Below, piece after piece: positions 30,200 through 41,000 of a DNA stretch of 64,000 bases; position 1 is the stretch's first letter; each line of letters begins with the position of its first letter. This DNA is from Maribacter ulvicola. GTDB taxonomy: Bacteria; Bacteroidota; Bacteroidia; Flavobacteriales; Flavobacteriaceae. The position numbers and the translations under genes were made by a program. The notes beneath the pieces were generated by a model, which ran no database searches, was not told where the DNA came from, and saw only the letters and a program-made list of their open reading frames with translations. The stretch spans positions 1-64,000 of the forward strand of contig NZ_FTMA01000005.1 of assembly GCF_900155985.1 (NCBI RefSeq), read 5' to 3'.

Positions 30200-32698
30200 C
30201 TATTCTAAACTAAGAACCAGAGTTTCTCTCTGCATGTTGGTGGCAATAGCTTTTATTTTAATATTTCCTTTACTGTTTCCGGCCTTTAGTACTACCAAAC
30301 ATTTGCCATTGAACGCTTTTCGACTGGAGCTATTACCTAGTTCATAAGAAGACGGGTTGCCATTATGAGCCCCTAATATTTTGGCATCTCCCTCCACTTC
30401 AAAACTGATCTCATTATCCGCCAAAGACACCGGGATCCCTTTCTTGTCAACTATTTCAGCACGGACGAATACCATATCTTTGCCATTAGCCTTGAGAGTT
30501 GTCTTATTTGGCATAAGGCGGATAGCATGTGGGGCAGAGGAAGTTCTTATTTTATCTTCAGATACTTTTTTTCCGTTTTTATAACCTACCGCTTTAAGGG
30601 TACCTTTCTTGAATTTTACTTTGAACAATAGGTAGTCGTAGGGCTTCATTTCTTTCGTTTCCAATTTTTTGCCATTCAAAAAAAGTGTGACTTTATCGGC
30701 ATTGCTGTGAATGAGTATAGGGACTTCTACACCTTCGCGGCCTTCCCAGTTCCAGTGATTAGCAATATGCATTACTTCTTTATCCGTCCACCATGACTGA
30801 TAATAGTAATAGATATCTTTTGGAAATCCAGCTATATCCATTGCACCAAACTGAGAGCTGTTGTTTGGATAGCTACTGGGCCACGTTTCACCATGGTAAT
30901 CAAAACCTGTCCACAAAAAACTGCCCGCCAAATACTCCCTGGACGCATAAAACTTAACAGCATTATAAGCACTGGAATTGGTTTTTACATTATTGGCAGC
31001 AATATGTTGGTCAAACTTTTTGTTTTCCTCGAAATCACCCTCGGGTGTGTAGTAACCGCCAATACCGTCTTCAACTTTTATTCCTTCACTATTTAGGGCA
31101 TAGACCCCTCTAGTCACGGTAGCGTTGCCCACCTCTGTACCAATAATAGGCTGATTGGGGTGGTCTTTGTGGTATTGGTCAATAAACTCAAGACTATAGT
31201 TGAAGCCCATCACATCTATTTCCTCAGCAAAGCCATAATCAGCTTTGCTTCCCCATGCATTCACTCCAGCTGTCACTCGCCTCGATGGATCAAGTTTATG
31301 GGTATGGGCAACCATTGTACGCATGTACCGTTTTCCTATGCTATTGCGTTGTGTACCACCTTCCTCATTGGCCATTGACCACATGAATATCGAGGGATGG
31401 TTTCTGTCTCTTAAAATCATAGATTCAAGTTGTTCTAAACTTTCTTTGGTACTTCCAGTAGCCCTGGTTTCATCCATCACCAAAATGCCCAAGCTATCGC
31501 AAGCCTCCAACATTTTGGGAGAAAATGGATAATGGGAACGAACGGCATTGACTCCCATTTCCTTAAGCAAGTTTAATCGATAGTAGTGCATGGCCTCTGG
31601 AATACCTGAACCGACCCCAGCAAAGTTTTGGTGAACGCATGCACCATTTATCTGGACGCGTTTTCCATTGAGATGAAAGCCTTTGTCGGCATCAAAGTGG
31701 ATGGAACGAATTCCGAACTTAGTCCTTATTTGATCAACTATATACTCTCCCCTTTTGAGTGTACTGACCAAAGTATAGCGATTGGTCTCTGAGAGCGTCC
31801 ACAGTTTTGGATTTTGAACAATTACTTTTTGATTGACCTTCAAAGTTTCTTTCAAAGGTATTTGAACCAACTTGGAAACATCGGACACTACTTCCTTGCC
31901 CCACGGGTCTAACACCTGTATCATAAGTGAAACTTTACAATCCTCAAAATCTTCATTGATCACATTGGTCTCAATAGCCACTTTTACATCTCCGTTGGGT
32001 AAAGTTGTAGTTGTGATGTACGGTTCATAATTATCTATATGTACCTTATTGGATTTAATAAGGTACACTTCTTTTTGAATCCCCGCTCCTTCATAAAACC
32101 AACCTTCATGCAAGGTGGCATCTACACGTAAACTGACGATATTTTCCTTACCAAACAACAGATAATCAGAAATATCCATTTCGAACCCGTTATAGCCACC
32201 CCAATTTCTTCCAATGAAAAAACCATTGACCCAGACCATGCTATTTCTAAAAACACCATCAAATCTAAGATTTATTATCTTTTTTTTGTCCTGTTCGCTA
32301 ACATTGAACTTTTTACGATACCATCCGATTGAGGTTTCCGGATATTCTCTACCTACAGGTTTGTAACCGTATCGGTTTCCCATTTCAGGGTTTTGCAAAC
32401 TATCATAAGGCAAGCCAATGGACCAGTCGTGAGGAACTTCAACAGTTTCCCATTTAGAATCATCAAAAGTTAAAGAAGTGGAAGGAATGCCATGGGAACC
32501 ATGGCCAAAGGGTTCCAACTTTGCAAATTGTAATTTCGTACCTGTACCAAATCCAAAATCCTTTTGAATGTCATTGCTATGGCCCAAATGAAATTTCCAT
32601 CCATCTAATAAAGGAATGGTTTCTCTCTGCGCATGTCCACCTAGAGAGGTCAATAGTAGTATAAATGTAAAAAATCCTTTGACGTAACTTTTCTGCAT
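30200..32698 (-). CDS. Secreted GH2-family beta-galactosidase-like enzyme
   Basis: The protein has 832 residues with a signal peptide (cleavage near GGHAQ). Order: jelly-roll domain (LLDGWKFHLG; GWYRKKF; FDGVFRNSMVWVNG), Ig-like domain, TIM barrel from about 335 with acid/base Glu445 (WSMANEEGGTQ) and nucleophile Glu522 (IIGTEVGNA). A DUF4982-type domain (about 640-700) and a C-terminal Ig-like domain (about 725-832) follow, the architecture common in Bacteroidota beta-galactosidases. The frame is intact although the genes on both sides are broken, so the operon may still work in part. Confidence 0.92.
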   Translation of the reverse strand: MQKSYVKGFFTFILLLTSLGGHAQRETIPLLDGWKFHLGHSNDIQKDFGFGTGTKLQFAKLEPFGHGSHGIPSTSLTFDDSKWETVEVPHDWSIGLPYDSLQNPEMGNRYGYKPVGREYPETSIGWYRKKFNVSEQDKKKIINLRFDGVFRNSMVWVNGFFIGRNWGGYNGFEMDISDYLLFGKENIVSLRVDATLHEGWFYEGAGIQKEVYLIKSNKVHIDNYEPYITTTTLPNGDVKVAIETNVINEDFEDCKVSLMIQVLDPWGKEVVSDVSKLVQIPLKETLKVNQKVIVQNPKLWTLSETNRYTLVSTLKRGEYIVDQIRTKFGIRSIHFDADKGFHLNGKRVQINGACVHQNFAGVGSGIPEAMHYYRLNLLKEMGVNAVRSHYPFSPKMLEACDSLGILVMDETRATGSTKESLEQLESMILRDRNHPSIFMWSMANEEGGTQRNSIGKRYMRTMVAHTHKLDPSRRVTAGVNAWGSKADYGFAEEIDVMGFNYSLEFIDQYHKDHPNQPIIGTEVGNATVTRGVYALNSEGIKVEDGIGGYYTPEGDFEENKKFDQHIAANNVKTNSSAYNAVKFYASREYLAGSFLWTGFDYHGETWPSSYPNNSSQFGAMDIAGFPKDIYYYYQSWWTDKEVMHIANHWNWEGREGVEVPILIHSNADKVTLFLNGKKLETKEMKPYDYLLFKVKFKKGTLKAVGYKNGKKVSEDKIRTSSAPHAIRLMPNKTTLKANGKDMVFVRAEIVDKKGIPVSLADNEISFEVEGDAKILGAHNGNPSSYELGNSSSRKAFNGKCLVVLKAGNSKGNIKIKAIATNMQRETLVLSLE

Positions 32699-32791
32699 AA
32701 TTAATCTTTTTTTAAATATATTATTTAATGGTTATATGTTGTTAACTATATTTTTTTTGATTTTTGGTGTAACAAATGATTTTGAAATACG

Positions 32792-33307
32792 CTATCTAAT
32801 ACCTCTTACTTCCACCTTATCAAATTTCTGTATGCGTTTATGTTCTACACTTTCTCCTTCGGTCAATATTCTCCATTCTCCGTTTACTTTTCCTTCTACC
32901 TTATATTTACGTATGAGCTCCCCATATTGAATGTCTTCCATAATCATGATATGGTTGATTGTAGTTGGCATATCAAACTTCCATATCAACTCGTATCCTA
33001 GCCCTTTCGTTTCAGCCAAACTCGTTTTAAATCTCTTATTTATATTGTCGCCAAATGTCTTTAAAGCTTTTACATATGCCTAAGGCACAATCGCTCTTGT
33101 GTCAACGACCATTCCTATCAAAAGATTTGTGTTCTGTCCAATGCTGTGATAATATTTGTGAATCATTTCTGAAATGTATATTTGTTTGGGATGAATTTGT
33201 TAAAGTAAACAAGGGGTTCTAAAAATTCTCATTTGCTATTTAGGGTACGAGTGCAAACTGACCATCGAACTAAGTACAAGAGCACACCATCTGATAACAT
33301 TTTTCAT
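32792..33307 (-). pseudogene. GH29 alpha-L-fucosidase collapsed by internal deletion
   Basis: The minus strand begins with an intact-looking signal peptide (MKNVIRWCALVLSSMVSLHS) from 33307, then stops. After a short gap the C-terminal end of a GH29 fucosidase appears: IHKYYHSIGQNTNLLIGMV (near 33110-33170), an in-frame stop, YVKALKTFGDNINKRFKTS, and the final 75-codon beta domain to 32792. The whole catalytic barrel is missing. The piece is not a close copy of the intact GH29 at 33876-36083, so it represents a second fucosidase lost from PUL 2. Confidence 0.7.
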
Positions 33308-33875
33308 TGCTATACTTTTTCCGTTCCAGAATAAATATCCGGAACAACATATTTTTTAAAAAAAATCCACCTATACCCTGTAAAATAACATCGATTGACC
33401 AGTTTTTATCTTTGGCTCCCATACTTGTTGATTCAGGTTTTATAATCTGCTATTTTTGTTGTTAAATTTCTTAAAAGTGAGCCCCTCTTCTGTATTTCTA
33501 AACATGAAAATTTATTTTTTACAAACTTTAATTTATAATGATAAACTTCTGCAAACAACCTCAGCAAAATACTGTGAAAAATTAAATTTAGATTTTCACG
33601 AAAGCCTACCTGACCAGCAGGTAGGTGTAAGAGCGTTTAATTCTCGTTTATCATAAATTATAGATAACACTATTTTTAAAATAATTCTCCCTAATATCTG
33701 AATATTATTCGTATAGATAATAGCTTAAAATCATTGGTTATTCCTTACTTCCGTTACCCTTCAATCTTCTCTATTAGAATATGATATCAATTGGAACAAA
33801 AAACAGACCAATAATTTTATACCTATGAACATAAACTATACTAAAGTTTAACTTGTATACATCCAAGATAGATTT
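33308..33875. other. Intergenic region with a small palindrome
   Basis: This lies between the GH29 relic and the intact GH29 gene. I see no gene. A plus-strand open frame at 33456-33656 has no family resemblance and contains the palindrome at 33605-33625, so I treat it as chance. Confidence 0.5.
33605..33625. repeat. REP-like palindrome
   Basis: An 8-bp perfect stem CCTACCTG (33605-33612) pairs with CAGGTAGG (33618-33625), loop ACCAG. It is GC-richer than its surroundings. CCTGCC/GGCAGG-type palindromes are common intergenic elements in flavobacteria; no other copy was noticed in this window. Confidence 0.5.
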
Positions 33876-36083
33876 TTATTGTTCTAAAATATCAATCTCT
33901 GCAATTGAGGCAGATGTACTGCCACCTGCACCATTAATCAACATTATTTTTATATAGCGTGCTTTTACAAACTTGTTAAACTTTACGGTCCTTGGCATTG
34001 GATCATTGATTAAGTTCCCTAAGTTAAACTCCTGAACATTTTTCCAATGCTTACCATTAAGACTTACTTGTACCAACCCTTTTTCTATTAATCCTTCTTT
34101 GTAGTTTATAGGTGGTGTATAAATAAATCCTGTAATGCTTTTCTTAGTTTTTAGATCAATTGTCAGGTTAGGCTTTCCAGTACCAGAATTCCAAAACGTA
34201 TTTGAATCAGCATCCACAGCTTTTATTGCATTCTTTTTCTTATCGGTTGCATCACCTTTGACGATCCAATCTTTCTTTACTATACCAAATTCCTTTTCTG
34301 TAATAGGTCCTTCTTGATTGTTATTAAAGGCCCGTGCTTTAACCACACCCGATTTTAAATAAAAAGGAGTAGAGAAAATTTTTGAACTTGAGTTTGGTTC
34401 GCTTAGATCAAGGGTATAACGGATAATAGTATTTTCTACTTTTACTTGTTCTACGTCTTTTTCAACTTTCCAATCAAAATCAGTTTTGAGCGGAGCTATA
34501 TTTACCTCTCCCTGCAAATTACGGCTCAATTTCAATTGTGGAGGTCTTGGAGCATAATAATGAGCTGATACCGCTGATACGGATGGCGTTGAACGACCTT
34601 TTAAAATCCGTAATCGCATTTTATCAGTAAGCACCTTAGAAAAACGAAGAATTCTTTTATAGCCAACAGTAGTACCTTTAGCTATTTCTTGCCATTTACC
34701 ATCTAACCAAGCATCAACTGCATGTTCTTCTATACGTTGACCTTTTAATTGTATAGCTTCTTGAATAACAAACCTGTTGATCAGTTTTGTCGCCGGAAGT
34801 TTAAATTCATAGGTTCCTTTTCCATTCTCAGCTAGTACATAGGTGTTTTCATTTCCATCAAGCAGTGCTTTTTCACCTTTAGCGTTAGCTATCTCATTTA
34901 TATCGTAAGTCTCTTGTATACGCCTACCCGCTTCCAATATGGATCTTACATCTCGCTCCGGAAACAATCCGTCTCTGTTAGGAGGAATATTTAGAAGTAA
35001 ATTGGTGTTGCTACCAATACATCTTTCATACATATCAAACACATCATCTGCACTTCTAACCCCTTGCTCTCCATCATTTCTATAAAACCAACCTTCACGA
35101 ATAGAGGTATCTGCTTCGCCCGGCAAGAAGTGAAGATACTTACCTTTATAAAGCTGCTCTCTGCTACCTAGATCACCATGCATATCTGGAAACATATTCA
35201 TTTGAGAGGGATTTTGTTCAAAAGTGACGACATCCCACTCTGTACCTCTACTTGTACCGGATTCATTTCCTATCCAACGTACATCTTCTTTTCCAAAAAC
35301 TACAGCTTCAGGGGCCAATGTTTTTATCAACTCTTTCCACGCCAAATAATTATATTTCTGACCACCTTTGCGCTTAGGGTGAGCACCATCGAACCATACC
35401 TCGTGGACTGGTCCGTATTCGGTCAAAAGTTCAAAAAGCTGATTCAAGAAATATTCGTTGTAATCGTCTACAACAAATTTGAACGTACGCTTATCTTTGA
35501 ATGGGCGTCCTTTTACAGGTCTAGGAATAATACGCTCAGAGTACTCGCTTAGGTTACCGTACAGCCCTGCTTTATTTTCAATTTGATACAGATCGGCGGG
35601 CGATAGGTATACCCCCATTTTTAGTCCGTATTTTTTACATGATTTTGAAAGTTCGCGCAACACATCTCCCTTACCATCCTGAAAAGGTGAAGACATAATA
35701 CCATGTTGTGTATAACGTGATTGCCATAATACGAAACCATCATGATGTTTTACGGTAATCATAACCATCTTCATACCTGCTTCTTTTGCAACGCGGCACC
35801 ATTGATCCGTATCTAAGCCAGAAGGATTGAATATTTTGGGATCCTCAAAACCATCTCCCCATTCTTTAGCAGTAAAGGTATTGAGACCAAAGTGAACAAA
35901 GCAGCTGTATTCTAGCTTTTTGTAATTATACTGGTTAAGTGTAGGAACTAAATTTGACGCCTTTTCAATTATAGCCTGCTTAGAGTCACCTGATGCTATC
36001 TTCACCGTATGTAATTGTTGCCCAAAAGTGACAGCCCCTACAAAAAGGCTTATTACCAATAGGGTTTTTACTTTATTCTCCAT
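33876..36083 (-). CDS. GH29 alpha-L-fucosidase with C-terminal binding domains
   Basis: This retaining exo-alpha-L-fucosidase has about 735 residues from ATG 36083, which gives the signal peptide MENKVKTLLVISLFVGAVTFG; upstream in-frame ATGs at 36110 and 36131 add charged residues. The barrel shows CFVHFGLNTFTAKEWGDG, KHHDGFVLWQS and the nucleophile region EVWFDGAHP (Asp232). After the barrel (NTNLLLNIPPNRDGLFPE) come an F5/8-type-C-like domain (about 400-500), a chitobiase/beta-hexosaminidase C-terminal-like domain (about 525-610) and a second F5/8-type-C-like domain to the end. It is separated from susCD by a terminator but lies on the same strand. Confidence 0.93.
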   Translation of the reverse strand: MENKVKTLLVISLFVGAVTFGQQLHTVKIASGDSKQAIIEKASNLVPTLNQYNYKKLEYSCFVHFGLNTFTAKEWGDGFEDPKIFNPSGLDTDQWCRVAKEAGMKMVMITVKHHDGFVLWQSRYTQHGIMSSPFQDGKGDVLRELSKSCKKYGLKMGVYLSPADLYQIENKAGLYGNLSEYSERIIPRPVKGRPFKDKRTFKFVVDDYNEYFLNQLFELLTEYGPVHEVWFDGAHPKRKGGQKYNYLAWKELIKTLAPEAVVFGKEDVRWIGNESGTSRGTEWDVVTFEQNPSQMNMFPDMHGDLGSREQLYKGKYLHFLPGEADTSIREGWFYRNDGEQGVRSADDVFDMYERCIGSNTNLLLNIPPNRDGLFPERDVRSILEAGRRIQETYDINEIANAKGEKALLDGNENTYVLAENGKGTYEFKLPATKLINRFVIQEAIQLKGQRIEEHAVDAWLDGKWQEIAKGTTVGYKRILRFSKVLTDKMRLRILKGRSTPSVSAVSAHYYAPRPPQLKLSRNLQGEVNIAPLKTDFDWKVEKDVEQVKVENTIIRYTLDLSEPNSSSKIFSTPFYLKSGVVKARAFNNNQEGPITEKEFGIVKKDWIVKGDATDKKKNAIKAVDADSNTFWNSGTGKPNLTIDLKTKKSITGFIYTPPINYKEGLIEKGLVQVSLNGKHWKNVQEFNLGNLINDPMPRTVKFNKFVKARYIKIMLINGAGGSTSASIAEIDILEQ

Positions 36084-36249
36084 TATGGTTTTATATTTTT
36101 TCTTTTCCATTATAACCCTCTTTGAAGGCATTATTATGGTATGCTCTTATTGTTTTTATCCTGGCTTTTTCATAAGCCATTACGGTATTACTTTAATAAT
36201 CGTATTTATTCTATTATTCATAAGAATAAAAAATAGCGTTAATTAAAAA

Positions 36250-36283
36250 GTTGAGTCTTTCATAAACATATGAAAGACTCAAC
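36250..36283 (-). terminator. Intrinsic terminator after susD (PUL 2)
   Basis: A 15-bp perfect stem (36250-36264 with 36269-36283) has a 4-nt loop. On the minus strand it is followed by CTTTTTAATT, giving a U-run. It lies 40 nt after the susD stop and ends the sus operon before the GH29 gene. Confidence 0.8.
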
Positions 36284-36322
36284 AGAATAAAATATACTAT
36301 TTAACTAAGACGTGTGAGTTTA

Positions 36323-38008
36323 TTACCAACCTGGGTTTTGCTCAAGAGTTCCATTGCTCAATTGAATTTGTTGGGTTGGAATTGGAAAAAGGTAATTTTT
36401 TTCACCAAATTGTCTAGTAGCTGCATCTTCTACTATTCTAAATCCATTAACATCAGTTGGAAACATAGTGCTTACACCTGGATATTCCACATCCCATGAT
36501 CCGTTTCCAATATTCACTCCTTTAATATCTTTATTCAATTCAATCTCAGCCGTTCCCCATCTTCTAAGATCTAAAAGTCTATAACCGTCTGAAGCGAGTT
36601 CTATGGTTCTTTCATTTCTTAATTGCTCTAACATATTTAAATCATTGGTTGTAACCAATTCATTCGTTAATGCCGCTACGCCACCACGAGCTCTTAGCAA
36701 GTTCACAGTAGCATTTAAATCTGTATCAGAAATAGCCCCATCTCTCTCGTATAGTGCTTCTGCAAGAATTAACAATACCTCAGAGTATTTTATGACATGT
36801 TTAAACTCCCAAGCTCTATTTGAAATTCCATCTTCATCAATGGCTACAAGCTTTCGTGATTTATAGCCAGTTTCTTCATCTGTAGTAAGGCTTGGATAAA
36901 CAGCATCCAAGCCTTCCCTGTTTTCTCTAGATATGTGAAATCCTCCTGGTATTGCTATAGTATTGGTCATTCTTAGATCACGGTTCTCATATTCGGACAA
37001 TATGGTTCCGTAACCTTTAAATAAAGGAGAAATACTTATGGGCAAACCATCTGTAGCCGTATACATATCAACCAATTTTTTAGTGTAATCATTTGTACCA
37101 TTACAGCATACCCAGTTTCCTAATGTATGTGTTCTTACATCTGGAAAATATCTTCTGGCCAATATCTGTTCCTTAGAGTCGTTCCCTGTAATTAAATAAG
37201 AATTCAAATAACTATCTTCTGGCGCAGGTGCGTAGGTAAACAATTCATATTCCCCGCTTTCTATAACTGCTTGTGCAGCCGTTATAGATTGATTTAAAAG
37301 ATCATTTACATTACTTTCTGTTTCATGATATTTAGACCACGTAGCTTCAAATAAAGTGACTCTGGCTTTCAATGCCCATGCGGCACCTTTGGTAATACGA
37401 CCAACATCCGTTCCCTCCAACTCACTTTGTAAAGGCAAATCTTTAACTGCTTCATCTAAATCTGTGATTATATTATTTATTACCGTTTCTCTAGAGGTTC
37501 TTGGGGTAAACAAATTTTCATCTTTTTCACCCTTTAGGGGTTTGTCAAAATATGGAACATCTCCAAAACGTGTAACTAAATTATAATAAGTATACGCTCT
37601 AAAAAACTTACCCTCTGCTACCGAAACTGCAATTTCAGTATGATCTCCTGAATATTCCGTAGCCTTTTGCAACATGGTGTTGATTTGCCTTAACTCTTGA
37701 TAGCTGTTATCCCAATTACCATCATTTGCAGATGTCAACAGATTACCAGCGCTAACATCATTTTGTCCATTTCCGTATGTGATATCAGAATTATTATCTT
37801 CACCTCCTGATCCATGTTGTGGTAATAGGGTGTTATAATAACGGTTTGTAGCTAATTTAAAATCATTTGGAGTATTCCAAAAACTAACCTCTGATAAACT
37901 TGTTCTTGGTGCCAGGTCTAATTCTTGAGTACAAGAAGAAAAAACTAAGGTTACTATAAAGATTACAGCCCAATAAAAATTCTTTGAGTATTTTATATTT
38001 CTTTTCAT
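36323..38008 (-). CDS. SusD/RagB-family glycan-binding lipoprotein
   Basis: The protein has 561 residues. The lipoprotein signal ends in FSSC near residue 26, followed by the typical TQELDLAPRTSLSEVSFWN. SusD landmarks are EGKFFRAYTYYNLVTRFGDVP, the TPR-like KGAAWALKARVTLFEATWSKY, HVIKYSEVLLILAEALYERDG, and LRNERTIELASDGYRLLDLRRWG, ending in LEQNPGW. It captures the PUL 2 glycan at the cell surface with the SusC encoded 12 nt upstream. Confidence 0.96.
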   Translation of the reverse strand: MKRNIKYSKNFYWAVIFIVTLVFSSCTQELDLAPRTSLSEVSFWNTPNDFKLATNRYYNTLLPQHGSGGEDNNSDITYGNGQNDVSAGNLLTSANDGNWDNSYQELRQINTMLQKATEYSGDHTEIAVSVAEGKFFRAYTYYNLVTRFGDVPYFDKPLKGEKDENLFTPRTSRETVINNIITDLDEAVKDLPLQSELEGTDVGRITKGAAWALKARVTLFEATWSKYHETESNVNDLLNQSITAAQAVIESGEYELFTYAPAPEDSYLNSYLITGNDSKEQILARRYFPDVRTHTLGNWVCCNGTNDYTKKLVDMYTATDGLPISISPLFKGYGTILSEYENRDLRMTNTIAIPGGFHISRENREGLDAVYPSLTTDEETGYKSRKLVAIDEDGISNRAWEFKHVIKYSEVLLILAEALYERDGAISDTDLNATVNLLRARGGVAALTNELVTTNDLNMLEQLRNERTIELASDGYRLLDLRRWGTAEIELNKDIKGVNIGNGSWDVEYPGVSTMFPTDVNGFRIVEDAATRQFGEKNYLFPIPTQQIQLSNGTLEQNPGW

Positions 38009-38020
38009 TATATATTTTAT

Positions 38021-41000
38021 TTAAAAAGTTATACTTACCCCGAATGAATAAAGTCTTGAAAATGGATAAGCTTGCGGAACGGTTTGGGTTGCTGTAAGTG
38101 ATTCTGGGTCAAACCCACCTCCCAAATTATGTTTTTCCCATAAATCTAAACCGGTAGCATAAAGTTTTAGTTTAGCTAAACCTAACTTGTCGATAACGGA
38201 TTTTGGAAGATTGTATCCTACGGTTAAATTTTTTAAACGGATATAACTAGCATCAAGCAAAGTGTTGGTGCTTTTATTATAGTTCCACCCGCGAATACTT
38301 GAATGGCTTAAACGTGGGTATTTTGCATTAGTTCTATCAGGACTCCAAGTGGTGTTCCAAAATCTTGAATCTGGTTTATGCCAAGGGTGAAACCATGGTG
38401 CAGACCAATCTCCATCTAAAAAAATATCTTTTTTTCCAACACCTTGTAAAAAAGCTGAAAATTCAACATTCTTATAATTAAAACCTAGGTTTATTCCATA
38501 ATTGTATCTAGGTGTAGGATTTCCTAGCGGTACCACATCACCATTTTCTCCATCTTCACCAAAAACACTAATTACACCATCATTGTTTACATCTTTGTAC
38601 CGAGCATCACCTATTCCTATATTTGAAGGAACACCCTCCAAACCACTATAAGCATCTAGTTCTTCTTGATTTTGTATAATACCATCAAACACCCAGCCAT
38701 GATAAGTATCTATAGCATAACCTTCACGAACACCAACTCTTCCAACGTTATAAGTATCTTGTCCTCCAAAATTCGTTACAACATTTTTAGCGTCTCCTAC
38801 ATTTACGTTTACAAAATAAGAAAAATGTTCCCCTATATCTTCTTGCCAATTAAGACTAAGTTCCCACCCTTTGGTCTCTAAAGAACCGTTGTTACCGCTG
38901 GGAGCAGGAGAACCCAATAACGATGGTACGTTAACCGGCACCAACATATCTTCGTTCTTTTTAATAAAATAATCGAAACTAGCGGACAGATTATTGTTTA
39001 AAATACTAAAATCAAGCCCTACGTTTTCAGTCTTAAGAGTTTCCCATGTTCTTGTAGGATCAACCAGGTTACCCACATTGGCACCGGCTATTCTTGCACC
39101 ATTACCAAACGGATATTCTCCATTAATAGTAACTGTGCCTATATAATCATATAAACCAATACCATCTTGGTTTCCAGTTTCAGCATATGAAAATCTTAAT
39201 TTAAGAGCATCGAAAATATTTAAATCTTCAATAAACTTCTCTCTACCTAATTGCCAAGCTCCAGATACTCCCCAGAAAAGTCCCCATCTCGTATCCTTAG
39301 AAAAACGAGAACTACCATCATATCGCATATTAAAATCGAATATATACTTATCGTTTAGCACATAAGAAGACCTACCAAACAAGGAACGAATGGTCCAAGT
39401 AGCATCATTTAGAACACCATTTGTTTGCGCTTCACTATCACCTAAGTTTAGCGAGAAAAAATCGTTGCTGGGAAAGCCCCTACGTTGAGCCCAAAACCCA
39501 CTTTCTTCAAATTGCTCATGAGATGCACCTGCAGTTACACTTAAATTATGAGCCCCCGCGAATGTATTATTGTAATTTAAATATCCTATTAGTGTTGCAT
39601 AAACCTCTTTGCCAAAACCTTCAAAACCAGTGTTTGGGTCATTAGAGGTTCCTGCAGATTCCCCGGTTAATTCATCCCAAGTAGTAATTGTCCTTGTAAA
39701 ATTATTAAATTCTCTAAATCTAAGATTAGAACCTACTTGGCCCGTAGCAGTAAAATTATCCAATAATTCATAATCTACCTTTGCATTAGCCTCAATACGG
39801 GTATCTAACGAAGTGTTTGTTCCTCCTTGCTCATGTCTTTGCATAGGACTTCTAAATCCTTGCGTAATAGCATATTTAGTAGGGTCTGCCGCAGTATAAG
39901 GAGTCATGAATGGAAATATTCTCAAAATTTGCCCTAATCCACTTTGATTAGGACTTCTGGTACGCTGCCTAGAAATAGCCAATCTAGTATCTATATTTAA
40001 TCTGTCTAACGGTTTATAACTAATGTTGACCCGTGAGTTTAATCTTTGATTATCATCTGAACCTTGCTTTAGTAAACCGTCCTCTTTTATGAAGCCAAAA
40101 GATGTTCTATACGATAGTTTATCTGTAGAACCTGAAATATTAGCATCTATGTTTTGCTGTGAACCATCTTGAAATGCCAGATCACTATAATCCCAAGTTT
40201 TGGCATAAACGGTTCCATAACCAATCTCAATTGGTTCACCGGTCTCATTGCGCATAGCCTCAATTTGAGCATCCGTTAAAGAAAACTCACCACCGCCACC
40301 TGCATTATCACGAGCTTCCCTATTCATGGTCGCTATTTGATAAGAGCTTAATTGCTCAAAAAAATCTGCTCGTCTCTTTACAGAATAAGAAGAATTGATA
40401 TTAATTTTTGGTTTTCCCGATTTACCCTTTTTAGTTGTAACCAAAATAACACCATTAGAAGCTCGCGCACCATAAATTGCCGCTGATGCATCTTTAAGCA
40501 CTGTTGTTGTTTCAATATCGTTGGGGTTTAGATCAGATAATGACCCAGGTATACCATCTACGATAATCAAGGGAGCGTTATTCCCATTAACTGTAGATGC
40601 GCCTCTAACTCTAATATTAAGTCCTTCTTCTCCTGGTCGTCCATTAGTTCTGGTTATTACGGTTCCAGCCAATCTACCTTGTAGGCCCGAAATAGAATTT
40701 GTTAGAGGCAAGTCTTCAAGAACTTCATTGTTCAAAACCCCTACTGCACCTGAGAGAGCTTCTCTTCTAACTTTTCCGTAACCTATTACAACTACCTCAT
40801 CAAGCCCAGCAGCATCTTCCTTTAAGACCACTGTTATTTCAATTTGATTTTTAACAGATACTTCTTGCGCGGCAAAACCTATATAAGAAATAACCAATAC
40901 AGCGTTATCATCTGCTGTGTTCAATGTGAAATTTCCGTCAAAATCTGTTTGTGTCCCATTTGTGGTACCCTTCTCTACAACACTACTCCCCGGTAGTGGT

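Noticed and set aside
32792..33019. Stand-alone 75-residue protein
   Set aside because: It is the C-terminal beta domain of the GH29 relic; catalytic parts are missing.
33456..33656. Plus-strand 66-codon gene
   Set aside because: It includes a palindrome, has no recognisable domain and lies in decayed sequence.
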